Shown piece by piece: positions 9,335-19,838 of a stretch of DNA of 64,000 bases (positions are counted from its first letter, which is position 1; each line of letters opens with the position of its first letter). Both the position numbers and the translations under genes were made by a program. This stretch comes from Bacteroidota bacterium (GTDB lineage: Bacteria > Bacteroidota > Bacteroidia > Chitinophagales > Chitinophagaceae): positions 287,210 to 351,209 of the forward strand of contig VGFP01000002.1 of NCBI GenBank assembly GCA_016868855.1. The letters are read 5' to 3'. The notes below the pieces were generated by a model that did no database searches, was not told the origin of the DNA, and worked only from the letters and a program-made list of their open reading frames with translations.

Positions 9335-11263
9335 TTATCTCCATTTCTGTTCAAGCAATTTGATAAAATATCCGCCGACTACACTTCTTGCCTGAAATCC
9401 AACTTGTTTGCCATTGGTGGTTTCATGCCAATCGCTCAGCGGGACGCTCGTCGGGGTTGATGTCATGAAACGATGAACAGGGTCAATCAACGCATCAAAA
9501 TCTTTTGAATCATTTGCCAATGTGGCGGTCCACAGAATCCAATCACTCTTGGTATATGTCTTTCTGCTATCCAAGGGAAGTCCGAAGGGTTGTTGCTTGG
9601 TCAAATAGTATTTTATCTCCTTTTCATAAACTGCATTGGGAAAGAGATCCAGCTTCAAGAGTTTATCCCAAATCAAATTGTATTTCTGACTCCAAGTATT
9701 ATTCTTGTCGAACGTCAGTGCAAAATGATCTCCTTCATCTGCCATGGCTATCCATCTGACTGCATATTCCTTTGCGATGGTATTGTATTTAAATGCAATT
9801 CCACTTTCACCCAATTCACCCGCCATTTGTGCATATGCGCCGATGCCAGTGATGGCTTTCATGGATAGGTTTATATTTCTGGCAAGATGTCCGGCAAAGT
9901 CATCCGTGCACAATTGATTTGCTGGATCAAATCCATCCTTCACCAAAAAATCTACCCACTGTGTAAGTGTCTTCCAATGTTTTTTAGCAAAAGAATAATT
10001 TTTTTCAGCCTTGCAGATGGCGGCAGACAGCAGAATCATATTTCCAGCTTCTTCCACGGGCATGTCTTCTGGATAGGTTTGCCCATTTGCCAAGGGGTAG
10101 GTCCCGAGATCATGTGCAGCAAAAAGTTTGGTCCATCTACCACTTTCACTGTATTCAATCAATGGCTCGACCATTCCTTTGAGCAATGCAGGATTGTATA
10201 TCAATGTAAGAGGTGCTGAAGGGTATGTTACATCAACAGTCCATATAGATCCGTTGCTGAAATTTTCTTTTTGAGGAAACAGTATTTCGTTTTTACTACC
10301 TCTCACCAGTTTGTGTGCAGCCAGCGACTGACGGTATGCTGCAATGCAAAGTTCAGCATAGTTTTTACCTCCAGCTTTTAGTGTTTCATTGTAAAGTGAT
10401 TGATCAAAGGCTTTGCATTTGGCAACAATATTTGTATGTTCTTTGGCTCCTGTTAGAAGTAAATTTTCAATATTGCCATAAATTTTCTTCCACCATGCTT
10501 CTAATCTTTCACCAAAATATTCAATTGAATAAAGGTCGTCGTAGGCAACCATGAGAGAATGAGTAGATGCAGACGAAGCACCTGTTGTAAGGGTAAAAGA
10601 TGCTTCCATATAAGAACCGCTGTTCCTCAACCTTGTTTGTTGGTCGGCTGACGCCAAGTATCCATATCCCCAGTTGATGCGAACATTGTCTCCTTTTTTG
10701 CCCAATATTTTTTGTTCATTGCTGCCTACTTTCACATAACGGATTGATTGGTGTTGGCCGCTTGAAAACGAAACAGGCTCGCTCTTTTCATTCACAGCAA
10801 TATCACTGCTGATTTTCATATCTATATTCACTTCATGCTTTTGTCCATCTATGCTCTTCGCTGAAAAATCAATGTATGAAAGTGGTCTGGAGAAAAGATT
10901 CAAGTCACTTGCTAACAAAGGGGATAAAAAACGTACTTCTATTTCTGTCTCTCCACATCTGTATACATATTGCGTTGATGTAGCCGTTACATTCAACGAT
11001 TGCTGTTTCGCGGATGAAATTGATTCATGCTCTTTTTTCCCCATCAGTTGAAAGATGCTACCGTCAATTTTCGCAGTAATCAAAATAGCCTGCTCTCTGC
11101 CAGTCCAGTGCCTTGTATTCGATTCAGCTGCCTGATCACTGAATGACCAGATGCTGAAATAAGGATCATGGGTAATCAAAGGATAAGCAGGCATCTTTGA
11201 AACTTGCGCAACATCAACCATTGCAGCCAGCAAAAATGCAAACAGAATAATGAATTTTTTCAT
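9335..11263 (-). CDS. Secreted glutaminase-domain (DUF4965/DUF5127-type) protein
   Basis: Signal peptide; MPAYPLITHDPYFSIWSFSD, HDLGTYPLANGQTYPEDMPVEEAGNMILL, SDWHETTNGKQVGFQARSVVGGYFIKLLEQKW. Confidence 0.85.
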   Translation of the reverse strand: MKKFIILFAFLLAAMVDVAQVSKMPAYPLITHDPYFSIWSFSDQAAESNTRHWTGREQAILITAKIDGSIFQLMGKKEHESISSAKQQSLNVTATSTQYVYRCGETEIEVRFLSPLLASDLNLFSRPLSYIDFSAKSIDGQKHEVNIDMKISSDIAVNEKSEPVSFSSGQHQSIRYVKVGSNEQKILGKKGDNVRINWGYGYLASADQQTRLRNSGSYMEASFTLTTGASSASTHSLMVAYDDLYSIEYFGERLEAWWKKIYGNIENLLLTGAKEHTNIVAKCKAFDQSLYNETLKAGGKNYAELCIAAYRQSLAAHKLVRGSKNEILFPQKENFSNGSIWTVDVTYPSAPLTLIYNPALLKGMVEPLIEYSESGRWTKLFAAHDLGTYPLANGQTYPEDMPVEEAGNMILLSAAICKAEKNYSFAKKHWKTLTQWVDFLVKDGFDPANQLCTDDFAGHLARNINLSMKAITGIGAYAQMAGELGESGIAFKYNTIAKEYAVRWIAMADEGDHFALTFDKNNTWSQKYNLIWDKLLKLDLFPNAVYEKEIKYYLTKQQPFGLPLDSRKTYTKSDWILWTATLANDSKDFDALIDPVHRFMTSTPTSVPLSDWHETTNGKQVGFQARSVVGGYFIKLLEQKWR

Positions 11264-11333
11264 GGGAAAATATTGTTACCCAATTTAAAACATTCAATAC
11301 AAATCCAATTCTTTTTATTACTTTCCAACTACC

Positions 11334-12356
11334 ATGAAATCGATTGTCTGTGTTCGTCCGGGTAAGCTGCAAATGCAGCAAGTTGATGATCCAAAGCTCG
11401 TTCCTGGTTGCTCCATTGTCAAACCAAGGCAGATAGGTATTTGCGGAACAGACCTCCATGCCTTTGAGGGAGTGCAACCTTATTTTACTTATCCCAGGGT
11501 ATTGGGCCACGAATTGGCTGCTGAATATGTAAAGGGGAGCGCAAAAGGATTTTCAAAAGGCGATTTGCTCACGATTCTGCCATATGATTATTGCGGGAAT
11601 TGTTTTGCATGCCGGCAAGGTAAAACCAATTGTTGCTCATCGTTGAGTGTAATGGGAGTTCATCAAGATGGAGGTATGTGTGAATATTTTTCGGTCCCAG
11701 ATCATTTATTGATTAAAACCAACGTACTCACATTGGATCAAGTAGCCATGGTTGAACCACTTGCCATTGGAGCACATGCTGTTCATAGAGCAAATATCCA
11801 AGCGCATGATCAAGTATTGGTCATGGGTGCGGGTCCCATTGGAATTGGGTTGCTTCATTTTCTTTCAATGTTGCGTATCAAAACAATGGTTGCAGAAACT
11901 ATTCCTTTCCGAATTGATTATTGCCGCACGCATATACCTGGAATTGTTTGCATAGATCCTGCAAAAGAAAATATGGAGGATGCCCTTTTATCGCATACAA
12001 ATGGTGATATGCCATCTGTCATTTTTGATGCCACCGGCAATCTTTCTGCCATTGATCAGTCATTGTCTTATATCTCCCATGCAGGCAAGTATGTTCTGGT
12101 GGGATTGCAACAGGATGATATTCGTTTGAACCATCCTCAGTTTCACAAAAGAGAAGCGACGCTGATGAGCAGCCGAAATGCCACGAAGGCTGATTTTGAA
12201 TTTGTCATTGAAGCACTCAAAAACAAAAGTATTGATGTCTGCCCGATGATAACCCATCGTTTAAACTTTGATGATCTTCCCGAAGATTTTCCACATCTTT
12301 TTGAAAATAAAAGCATATTGATCAAAGCAATGATTTCATGCAATCACCCCAGTTAG
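11334..12356 (+). CDS. Zinc-binding alcohol/polyol dehydrogenase family protein
   Basis: GICGTDLHAFEGVQPYFTYPRVLGHELAAEY, PYDYCGNCFACRQGKTNCC, VLVMGAGPIGIGLL. Confidence 0.92.
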   Translation: MKSIVCVRPGKLQMQQVDDPKLVPGCSIVKPRQIGICGTDLHAFEGVQPYFTYPRVLGHELAAEYVKGSAKGFSKGDLLTILPYDYCGNCFACRQGKTNCCSSLSVMGVHQDGGMCEYFSVPDHLLIKTNVLTLDQVAMVEPLAIGAHAVHRANIQAHDQVLVMGAGPIGIGLLHFLSMLRIKTMVAETIPFRIDYCRTHIPGIVCIDPAKENMEDALLSHTNGDMPSVIFDATGNLSAIDQSLSYISHAGKYVLVGLQQDDIRLNHPQFHKREATLMSSRNATKADFEFVIEALKNKSIDVCPMITHRLNFDDLPEDFPHLFENKSILIKAMISCNHPS

Positions 12357-12375
12357 TTTATATTAACTTCGCTGC

Positions 12376-13230
12376 GTGATTTACATTAAACTTATTTTGG
12401 TGGCACTGATGTGGGGAGGAACATTCATCGCAACCCGCATGGCCGCCCAGGTATTTGGATCTTTTACCGGTGCGACTTTCAGGTATATTTTTGCTTTGCT
12501 GTTTTTGATTCCGATGGTATGGCTTCAAAACAGGCGTGCATTCAACATCGACAAAAAACAGTTCAAGCAACTGCTTGTTTTAGGCATTACAGGCATTTTT
12601 GGATACAGTTATTTTTTCTTCAACGGATTGAGACTGGTAGAGGTAAGTCATGGTGCCTTGATTGTTTCATTGAATCCAGTACTTGTTTTGATCATGACAT
12701 CTGTTCGCGACAAAAAGAAAATAGAACCAGTAAAAATTGTTGGAATGTTGCTCTCGCTCATCGGATTGTCTATAGTTATTTCCAGGGGGAATCCAACGGA
12801 TATATTGAACGGATTCAGTTGGGGTGACGCCTTTATGTTGGGCTGTCCTGTTTGCTGGGCATTCTATACTTTTTATGCAGGTGATGCATTGAAAACAACA
12901 ACACCGATGCAGGCATCTACATGGGCTACTTTGCTGGGATGCTGTCTGCTTGCCATCTTTACACCCTTTGAAACTTTTCCCAATCAGATTGACCCACTGG
13001 TTTGGATTGCCATTGCCTATTTGGGTATTTGCGGAACGGTATTGGGATTTGTCTGGTATTATGAAGGCATCCAAAAAATCGGCGCTGTCAAAACATCTGT
13101 TTTCAACAACCTGATCCCAGTATTTGCCATGGTGCTGTCTGTTTTGGTGCTCGGCGAAAAAATTGAGACCTACGCACTGGCAGGATCTGTGTTGGTTATT
13201 GGAGGAGTATTTCTGATCAATAAATTTTAA
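12376..13230 (+). CDS. EamA/DMT family transporter (GTG start)
   Basis: 10-TM pattern; LVALMWGGTFIATRMAA and the duplicated EamA pattern ending VLGEKIETYALAGSVLVIGGVFL. Confidence 0.9.
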   Translation: MIYIKLILVALMWGGTFIATRMAAQVFGSFTGATFRYIFALLFLIPMVWLQNRRAFNIDKKQFKQLLVLGITGIFGYSYFFFNGLRLVEVSHGALIVSLNPVLVLIMTSVRDKKKIEPVKIVGMLLSLIGLSIVISRGNPTDILNGFSWGDAFMLGCPVCWAFYTFYAGDALKTTTPMQASTWATLLGCCLLAIFTPFETFPNQIDPLVWIAIAYLGICGTVLGFVWYYEGIQKIGAVKTSVFNNLIPVFAMVLSVLVLGEKIETYALAGSVLVIGGVFLINKF

Positions 13231-14423
13231 TCGACTCTTCCAGGATACACTTTCAATGCCTCTTCAAGGCAATCCATCGCCGCATCAATGTTTTCATTGT
13301 TGATGACATAGGCCATGCGGACCTGGTTATTGCCCAATCCCGGTGTATTGTAAAATCCACTAGCAGGAGCCATCATCACCGTCCTTCCATTGTGTGAAAA
13401 AGATTCCAGCATCCACTGACAGAACTTATCTCCATCATCTATCGGGAGTTTTGCAACTACATAGAATGCACCACCTGGATTTGGACAAAATACTCCTGGC
13501 ATTTTATTTAGACGCGTTACCAACAAGTCCCTTCTTGATTGATATGCAGCTTTGGGAGCATCAAAATAATCATCTGGCAAATCAACCGCCGCCTCTCCAA
13601 GAATCTGTGCGAGTCCAGGCGGACTCAACCTTGCCTGTGCGAATTTCATTGCAGCAGCATAGAGATCTTTGTTTTTGGTGACAAACGCACCAATTCTGGC
13701 TCCACAAGCAGAATATCTTTTGGAGATGGTATCAACCACTACTACCTGTTCTTCGATTTTTTTCAAATGCAATGCACTCGAGGCTACACCCTCGTAAGTA
13801 AATTCCCGATAAGCTTCATCCGATATGAGGAAGAGTTGATGACGAAGACATATTTCTTCCAGCTGCATCATTTCCTGATGACTGTATAAATAGCCAGTTG
13901 GATTGTTGGGATTGCAAATCAGAATTGCCTTGGTTTTTGGAGAGATTGATTTTTCAATCGCATCAATGGGAGGCAATGCAAATCCATTTTCAATCTTGGC
14001 AGTAACCGTTACAATTTTTACACCAGCCATCACTGCAAATCCATTGTAGTTCGCATAGAATGGTTCAGGAATGGTGATTTCATCTCCCTGATCCATGCAG
14101 GACATCATTGCAAATACAATGGCTTCGCTGCCACCGGATGTTACAATGATTTGCTCACTGGTTACATCAATTCCCAGCTTCTTATAATAGCCTGTCAGTT
14201 TTTTGCGGTAGGATATATTCCCTGCGCTGTGGCTATATGAGAGAATGGGGATATTCGCCTGCTTGACAGCATTCATGATCGAAGGGGGAGTTTCAATATC
14301 AGGCTGACCAATGTTGAGATACAATACTTTGGTCCCCCTTTTTTCAGCTGCTTCTGCAAAAGGTACCAGTTTTCTGATGGGTGATGCAGGCATTTTTTCG
14401 CCCCGCAAGGATGGTTTTAACAT
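13227..14423 (-). CDS. Pyridoxal phosphate-dependent aminotransferase (class I/II)
   Basis: LNIGQPDIETP, ICNPNNPTGYLYS, SKRYSACGARIG (PLP lysine). Confidence 0.93.
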   Translation of the reverse strand: MLKPSLRGEKMPASPIRKLVPFAEAAEKRGTKVLYLNIGQPDIETPPSIMNAVKQANIPILSYSHSAGNISYRKKLTGYYKKLGIDVTSEQIIVTSGGSEAIVFAMMSCMDQGDEITIPEPFYANYNGFAVMAGVKIVTVTAKIENGFALPPIDAIEKSISPKTKAILICNPNNPTGYLYSHQEMMQLEEICLRHQLFLISDEAYREFTYEGVASSALHLKKIEEQVVVVDTISKRYSACGARIGAFVTKNKDLYAAAMKFAQARLSPPGLAQILGEAAVDLPDDYFDAPKAAYQSRRDLLVTRLNKMPGVFCPNPGGAFYVVAKLPIDDGDKFCQWMLESFSHNGRTVMMAPASGFYNTPGLGNNQVRMAYVINNENIDAAMDCLEEALKVYPGRVD

Positions 14424-14510
14424 AACGTAAAATTAGTCAAAAAGCTTTCAATAGAAAGGATTCGTACATTTGAAAGCATTACTTTTGAAAACAGAATAAA
14501 ACTACGCACC

Positions 14511-14915
14511 ATGAAAAAGATATTGTTATCATTGCTCGTTTTGACCATTGCATTTGCTGGATTTTCTCAGACTGCTGAGAAAGTGATCAAATTCTCAGAA
14601 ACCAAACACAATTTTGGAAAAATCAAACAGGGTGTGCCTGTTACATACGACTTCAGCTTCACCAATGTTTCTGCTCAGCCGCTTGTCATTGAAAATGCTA
14701 CTGCTTCTTGTGGTTGTACAACACCTACTTGGCCTCAAAAGCCTGTTATGAAGTCTCAATCAGACAAAGTGAAAGCAGGTTTCAATGCGGCAGCACCTGG
14801 ACCTTTCGAAAAAACTGTTTTTGTGAAAGTAAAGGGAATAGATGCTCCCGTTGAACTCAAAATTTCAGGCGAAGTGCTTTCAGCTGATGACTATGCAAAA
14901 CAGCTGAAAAAGTAG
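14511..14915 (+). CDS. DUF1573 domain-containing secreted protein
   Basis: Signal peptide; HNFGKIKQGVPVTYDFSFTNVSAQPLVIENATASCGCTTPTWP. Confidence 0.93.
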   Translation: MKKILLSLLVLTIAFAGFSQTAEKVIKFSETKHNFGKIKQGVPVTYDFSFTNVSAQPLVIENATASCGCTTPTWPQKPVMKSQSDKVKAGFNAAAPGPFEKTVFVKVKGIDAPVELKISGEVLSADDYAKQLKK

Positions 14916-14985
14916 CATTTCCGAGAACTTATTCACCGTTTTTTATCGCTGTTTTTTTATTGAAAAAAGGGTTTAGTTTTGTCGC

Positions 14986-17367
14986 ATGGACCCTAATCTA
15001 ATGGCTGAACGTCAGGTGCAGGAGTTGTCTTTTGATGCATTCAAGACAACTGTCCTAGAGGATTACAGAATTGCTTACGAAAGTCGACAGGCCAGCCTAT
15101 TGGGAAGGAAAGAAGTCCTGACCGGCAAAGCAAAGTTTGGCATTTTTGGTGATGGAAAAGAGGTCCCACAAGTCGCCATGGCCAAATTTTTCAAGCCAGG
15201 TGATTTTTATACAGGGTATTATCGAGACCAAACCTTTGCATTTGCAACCGGTGCTGCAACCATCAATGAGTTTTTCTCCCAACTCTATGCAGATCCAGAT
15301 ATCAACAATGATCCACACAGCGCGGGAAGAAATATGAACTCCCATTTCTGCACACCCATGTTGGCAGAAAATGGTGACTTCCTTGATCTTGCACAAATTA
15401 AAAATCTTGCAGCTGGATTGGCACCCACTGCAGGACATTTTCCAAAAGCATTGGGACTCGCATATGCATCAAGAATATATCGAAAAGTTGCATCCCTGCA
15501 GGAGCAGCAAAAATTTTCCAACCAGGGCAATGAAGTAGTTTTTTGCACCATCGGAGATGCTTCCACCAGCGAAGGTCATTTTTGGGAAACCATGAATGCT
15601 GCATCTGTTTCTCAGGTTCCACTGGTGGTATTTGTATGGGATGATGGATACGGTATTTCCGTTCCAAAAGAATTTCAAACTGTAAAAGGATCTGTGTCAG
15701 AAGCCTTGTCCGGCTTTGAAAAGCAGAAGAACAGCAATGGGGTACTAATTTACAAAGTGAAAGGATGGGACTATGCGCAGATGTGTGAATTGTTTGAAGA
15801 GGGAATATCCCTGGCAAGAAAACAACATGTACCTGTACTGTTTCATGTTGAAGAGTTGACACAACCACAGGGTCATTCTACTTCCGGAAGCCATGAACGT
15901 TACAAATCACCTGAACGTTTGCAGTGGGAGAGAAACTGGGATTGTCTCTCACAAATGCGTTCATGGATCATCGACAATGGATTGGCAGAAGCAGCAACCG
16001 TTGAGAAAATCGAAGAAACCGCCAAGCAATTTGTAAATCAATGCAGGATTGAAACATGGAAATTATATGATGCACCCATTCAGCGGCAAAAAGAAATAAC
16101 GACAGAACTGATCACCAATTTTCTTGCCTATGAAGCCAATGAGAAAGTTTCAGGGCTGTTGGATGAATTAAAAAACAATCCGGCCCCTTTTAGAAGAGAT
16201 ATCATGAGTGCCCTGTTTCACACAGTTGCTTTTGCTCAAAATAAAAACCTTGTACAGGATATTGAGCAATATCTCTCACAACTTAAAACTGAAAACAAAC
16301 ATTTATACAATTCTCATCTCTATTGTGATGATGGATTGGTTGGACCAGTGAGTCTTCCGGTTTTGCAGTATCATGATGAATCGCCTGTTTTAAACGGGTA
16401 TGAAATTCTGAACCGTTATTTTGATGAGCTGTTTTCTACTGATCCACGCGTCGTTGCTTTTGGAGAAGACCTCGGCATGATTGGAGATGTAAACCAAGGG
16501 TTTGCTGGTTTGCAACATAAACATGGATCTGAAAGAATTTTTGATACAGGTATTCGTGAATTGACGATCATGGGTCAGGGCTTGGGCATGTCTATGCGTG
16601 GATTAAGGCCCATCGCTGAAATTCAATACCTGGATTATTTGATGTTCGGTTTGCAGGTATTGAGTGACGATGCAGCTTCACTCCATTACAGATCTGCAGG
16701 AAAACAAATTGCACCTGTCATTGTAAGAACCCGCGGACACCGTCTGGAGGGTATCTGGCACAGCGGTTCACCATTGGGACTGATCATCAACGCACTCAAG
16801 GGATTCTACGTATGCGTGCCCAGAAACATGGTGCAGGCAGTTGGCTTTTACAATACATTGCTGAAGGGAAAGAACCCTGGACTGATCATCGAGTGCCTCA
16901 ATGGTTATCGCTTGAAAGAAAAATTACCCTCTCAGTTGCTTGAATATGCATTGCCGCTGGGGGTTCCTGAAATCATCAAAGAAGGAAATGATATCACCAT
17001 TGTATCTTATGGTTCAACACTTAGAATTGTAGAAGAAGCAGCAGTTATGCTTCAGCTCCATCAGATTGATGTTGAAGTGATCGATGTGCAAACCCTCTTG
17101 CCTTTTGATATCCACCATAAAATAGTTGACTCGCTTAAAAAAACAAATCGTATTCTCTTTGTTGACGAAGATGTTCCAGGAGGAGCAACTTCTATTATGT
17201 TCAGTGAAGTAATTGAAAAACAAGGCGGATACAAGTGGTTGGATGCAGCGCCCAGGATGCTGACTGCACAAGCGCATCGACCACCCTATGGCAGTGATGG
17301 CGATTATTTCTCTAAGCCCAATCTTGAGCAAATTGTTGAAGCTGTCTTGTCTATGATGCGCGAATAG
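14986..17367 (+). CDS. Fused 2-oxoacid dehydrogenase E1 component, alpha and beta subunits in one polypeptide
   Basis: N-terminal E1alpha (GHFPKALGLAYASR, TIGDASTSEGHFWETMNAAS) and C-terminal E1beta (VVAFGEDLGMIGDVNQGF, FDTGIRELTIMGQGLGMSMRGLRPIAEIQYLDY); 793 aa. Confidence 0.93.
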   Translation: MDPNLMAERQVQELSFDAFKTTVLEDYRIAYESRQASLLGRKEVLTGKAKFGIFGDGKEVPQVAMAKFFKPGDFYTGYYRDQTFAFATGAATINEFFSQLYADPDINNDPHSAGRNMNSHFCTPMLAENGDFLDLAQIKNLAAGLAPTAGHFPKALGLAYASRIYRKVASLQEQQKFSNQGNEVVFCTIGDASTSEGHFWETMNAASVSQVPLVVFVWDDGYGISVPKEFQTVKGSVSEALSGFEKQKNSNGVLIYKVKGWDYAQMCELFEEGISLARKQHVPVLFHVEELTQPQGHSTSGSHERYKSPERLQWERNWDCLSQMRSWIIDNGLAEAATVEKIEETAKQFVNQCRIETWKLYDAPIQRQKEITTELITNFLAYEANEKVSGLLDELKNNPAPFRRDIMSALFHTVAFAQNKNLVQDIEQYLSQLKTENKHLYNSHLYCDDGLVGPVSLPVLQYHDESPVLNGYEILNRYFDELFSTDPRVVAFGEDLGMIGDVNQGFAGLQHKHGSERIFDTGIRELTIMGQGLGMSMRGLRPIAEIQYLDYLMFGLQVLSDDAASLHYRSAGKQIAPVIVRTRGHRLEGIWHSGSPLGLIINALKGFYVCVPRNMVQAVGFYNTLLKGKNPGLIIECLNGYRLKEKLPSQLLEYALPLGVPEIIKEGNDITIVSYGSTLRIVEEAAVMLQLHQIDVEVIDVQTLLPFDIHHKIVDSLKKTNRILFVDEDVPGGATSIMFSEVIEKQGGYKWLDAAPRMLTAQAHRPPYGSDGDYFSKPNLEQIVEAVLSMMRE

Positions 17368-17374
17368 GGCTTGC

Positions 17375-18097
17375 TTATTTCAAATTGTGGAATACTTTTT
17401 GGACATCTTCGTCCTGCTCTAACTTATCAACGAGTTTCAGTACTTCTTGTGCTTCCTCTTCTCCTAATTCAATCAGGTTCAAGGGAATCCATTCAACCTC
17501 TGCACTGGTGGTTGCAATATTTTTTTCCTCCAAAGCTTTTTGCATGTTTCCGAAATCATTGAATGCGCAACGAATCACCAGAATAGATTCTCCAGCATCA
17601 TTCGTGCTCTCGCCCAATTCTTCTAGCCCAAAATCAATCAGCTCCAGTTCCAGCTCTTCAGCATTCACTCCTTCGTTTTTCATTTTGAAAACGCCCATTT
17701 TCTTGAATTGAAAACTCACGCTTCCGCTGGTACCCATGGCACCATTTCCTTTGTGGAAATGTGATTTGATATTTGCGACGGTTCTGACGTGGTTGTCTGT
17801 GGCGGTCTCAGCCAAGATGGCTACGCCATGAGGACCATATCCCTCATATAAGATTTCTTCATAATTATCCATCTCCTTGCCCATCGCTCTTTTGATCGCA
17901 GCTTCCACTCTGTCCTTGGGCATGTTCACACTCTTCGCATTTTGAAAACACCTGCGCAAAGCAGGGTTGGTATTGGGATCTGGACCTCCTGCTTTTACTG
18001 CAATGGCAATTTCCTTGCCTATGCGGGTAAATTGCTTTGCCATTCTATCCCATCTGGCAAACATCGTCGATTTCCTTACTTCAAATATCCTTCCCAT
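17375..18097 (-). CDS. YebC/PmpR family transcriptional/translational regulator
   Basis: [62 protein letters not shown]. Confidence 0.96.
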   Translation of the reverse strand: MGRIFEVRKSTMFARWDRMAKQFTRIGKEIAIAVKAGGPDPNTNPALRRCFQNAKSVNMPKDRVEAAIKRAMGKEMDNYEEILYEGYGPHGVAILAETATDNHVRTVANIKSHFHKGNGAMGTSGSVSFQFKKMGVFKMKNEGVNAEELELELIDFGLEELGESTNDAGESILVIRCAFNDFGNMQKALEEKNIATTSAEVEWIPLNLIELGEEEAQEVLKLVDKLEQDEDVQKVFHNLK

Positions 18098-18151
18098 GAT
18101 TTTCTGTATTAATGAAAGTCAGCAAAATTAAGGCTTCTGTGATATGTAAAA

Positions 18152-18184
18152 AAAATCCCGGTTATTGATTGGTAACCGGGATAT
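18152..18184 (-). terminator. Intrinsic terminator of the amino acid permease gene
   Basis: atcccggtta-ttgattg-gtaaccgggat hairpin followed by T-run on the minus strand. Confidence 0.7.
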
Positions 18185-18203
18185 TATGTAATCATTCAAT
18201 TGA

Positions 18204-19694
18204 TTATTGAAGTTTGCTATGTTTTCTGCTGTATAGGAAGTATACCAGGAGTCCCAACAGCATCCATCCGAAAGCAACAGTCAAAGTTTGCTTGTCCAAT
18301 CCAACAATCATAGCTGTGCAAATGATTGCACCCAGTACACCAACGACAGGAGCCATGGGAGTTTTGAAAGGTCTTTCAATATTTGGTTCTTTAACCCTCA
18401 GAATCCAAACACCCAAGCTTACCAATACAAAGGCGAACAAGGTTCCAAAACTTGTCAGGTCGCCCGCAACATGTCCGGGAACAAACGCTGCAAACGCTCC
18501 TACAAAAAAGAAGAGAATCCAATTTGATTTGTAAGGTGTTTTGAATTTTGGATGCAAATCACCAAAACTTTTTGGAATCAATCCATCATTGCTCATGGTA
18601 TAAAAAATGCGACTTTGCCCCATCAGCATCACCAGGATAACCGAGGAAAATCCAGCCAGAATAGCAACTGTAACTGCGGATGCAAGCCAGCTGTATCCTG
18701 TCATATACGTCGAGATGGCATAAGCTACCGATGCTTCTCTTCCCTTTTCTGGATCTACAAAGTCCTGCCAATTTGCAACACCTGTCAATACGTGTCCGAA
18801 GAGAATATAAAGGATGGTGCAAACCACCAGTGATCCTAAAATTCCTATGGGCATATCGCGTTTCGGATTCTTTGCTTCCTGTGCTGCAGTTGAAACCGCA
18901 TCAAATCCAATGAAGGCAAAAAATACAATTGCAGCGCCACCCAGCACGCCGCCCCAACCGTGTTTATTCCATCCACTGTAATCTGCAATGACTTTTCCTG
19001 CTTGATCTGTCACTGGTGCCGTGTCGGCGGGGATCATGTATGGTATATGGTTCTCTGGACGAATGAACTTCCATCCGATGGCAATGAAAAGAAGTACGAT
19101 GGCAACTTTGATAAACACAATGATGGCATTTACAAATGCTGATTCCTGTGTTCCTTTGATCAATAGCATGGTGAGCAACAGGAGGATAACCAAGGCTGGT
19201 GCGTTGATCATTCCCTGATGCAGGATGCCGGCTGAGTCGGTATAACTTTCAAAAGGAGAATGCGACCATTCATAGGGAATGGCACCTCCTAGCAATTTAT
19301 TGAGGTATTCGCTCCATGCAATGGAAACGGTAGCAGCACCCAATGCATATTCCATGATGAGTGCCCATCCAATGATCCAGGCAACCAATTCTCCCATGGT
19401 AACATAAGAATATGCATATGCGCTTCCTGCCACTGGAATCATCGAAGCAAACTCCGCATAACAGAGTCCCGCTAATGCACAACCAATAGCAGCAACAACA
19501 AATGAAAGTGTAACAGCCGGGCCCGCTGCTTGTCCCGCTGCTGCAGCTGTCCTTACAAACAAGCCCGCTCCAATGATGGCACCGATTCCCAATGCAATCA
19601 AGTTTGCAGGTCCTAATGTTCTTTTCAAGCCCTTCTCTGAATCATCTGCCTGTGATAAAAGTGCAGAAAGTGATTTTTTTCTAAATAAACTCAT
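18204..19694 (-). CDS. APC-family amino acid permease (CAT-like)
   Basis: LKRTLGPANLIALGIGAIIGAGLFVRTA, FFAFIGFDAVSTAAQEAKNPKRDMPIGI. Confidence 0.95.
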   Translation of the reverse strand: MSLFRKKSLSALLSQADDSEKGLKRTLGPANLIALGIGAIIGAGLFVRTAAAAGQAAGPAVTLSFVVAAIGCALAGLCYAEFASMIPVAGSAYAYSYVTMGELVAWIIGWALIMEYALGAATVSIAWSEYLNKLLGGAIPYEWSHSPFESYTDSAGILHQGMINAPALVILLLLTMLLIKGTQESAFVNAIIVFIKVAIVLLFIAIGWKFIRPENHIPYMIPADTAPVTDQAGKVIADYSGWNKHGWGGVLGGAAIVFFAFIGFDAVSTAAQEAKNPKRDMPIGILGSLVVCTILYILFGHVLTGVANWQDFVDPEKGREASVAYAISTYMTGYSWLASAVTVAILAGFSSVILVMLMGQSRIFYTMSNDGLIPKSFGDLHPKFKTPYKSNWILFFFVGAFAAFVPGHVAGDLTSFGTLFAFVLVSLGVWILRVKEPNIERPFKTPMAPVVGVLGAIICTAMIVGLDKQTLTVAFGWMLLGLLVYFLYSRKHSKLQ

Positions 19695-19838
19695 ACAATT
19701 GGTTTAGTTGACAGTTTTTGTTGGTTTTAAAAATAGCTAATTATTCCATTCAAAGGGTTTTTTTACAATTCAAATAAAATTCAAAAATCCGCCTAAATCC
19801 TTTATTTTACGATCTCATTATTAAACGAAAGCCGTGCC

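Noticed and set aside
15398-15868. 156-aa minus-strand ORF inside the E1 fusion gene
   Set aside because: Antisense shadow ORF of a conserved coding region.
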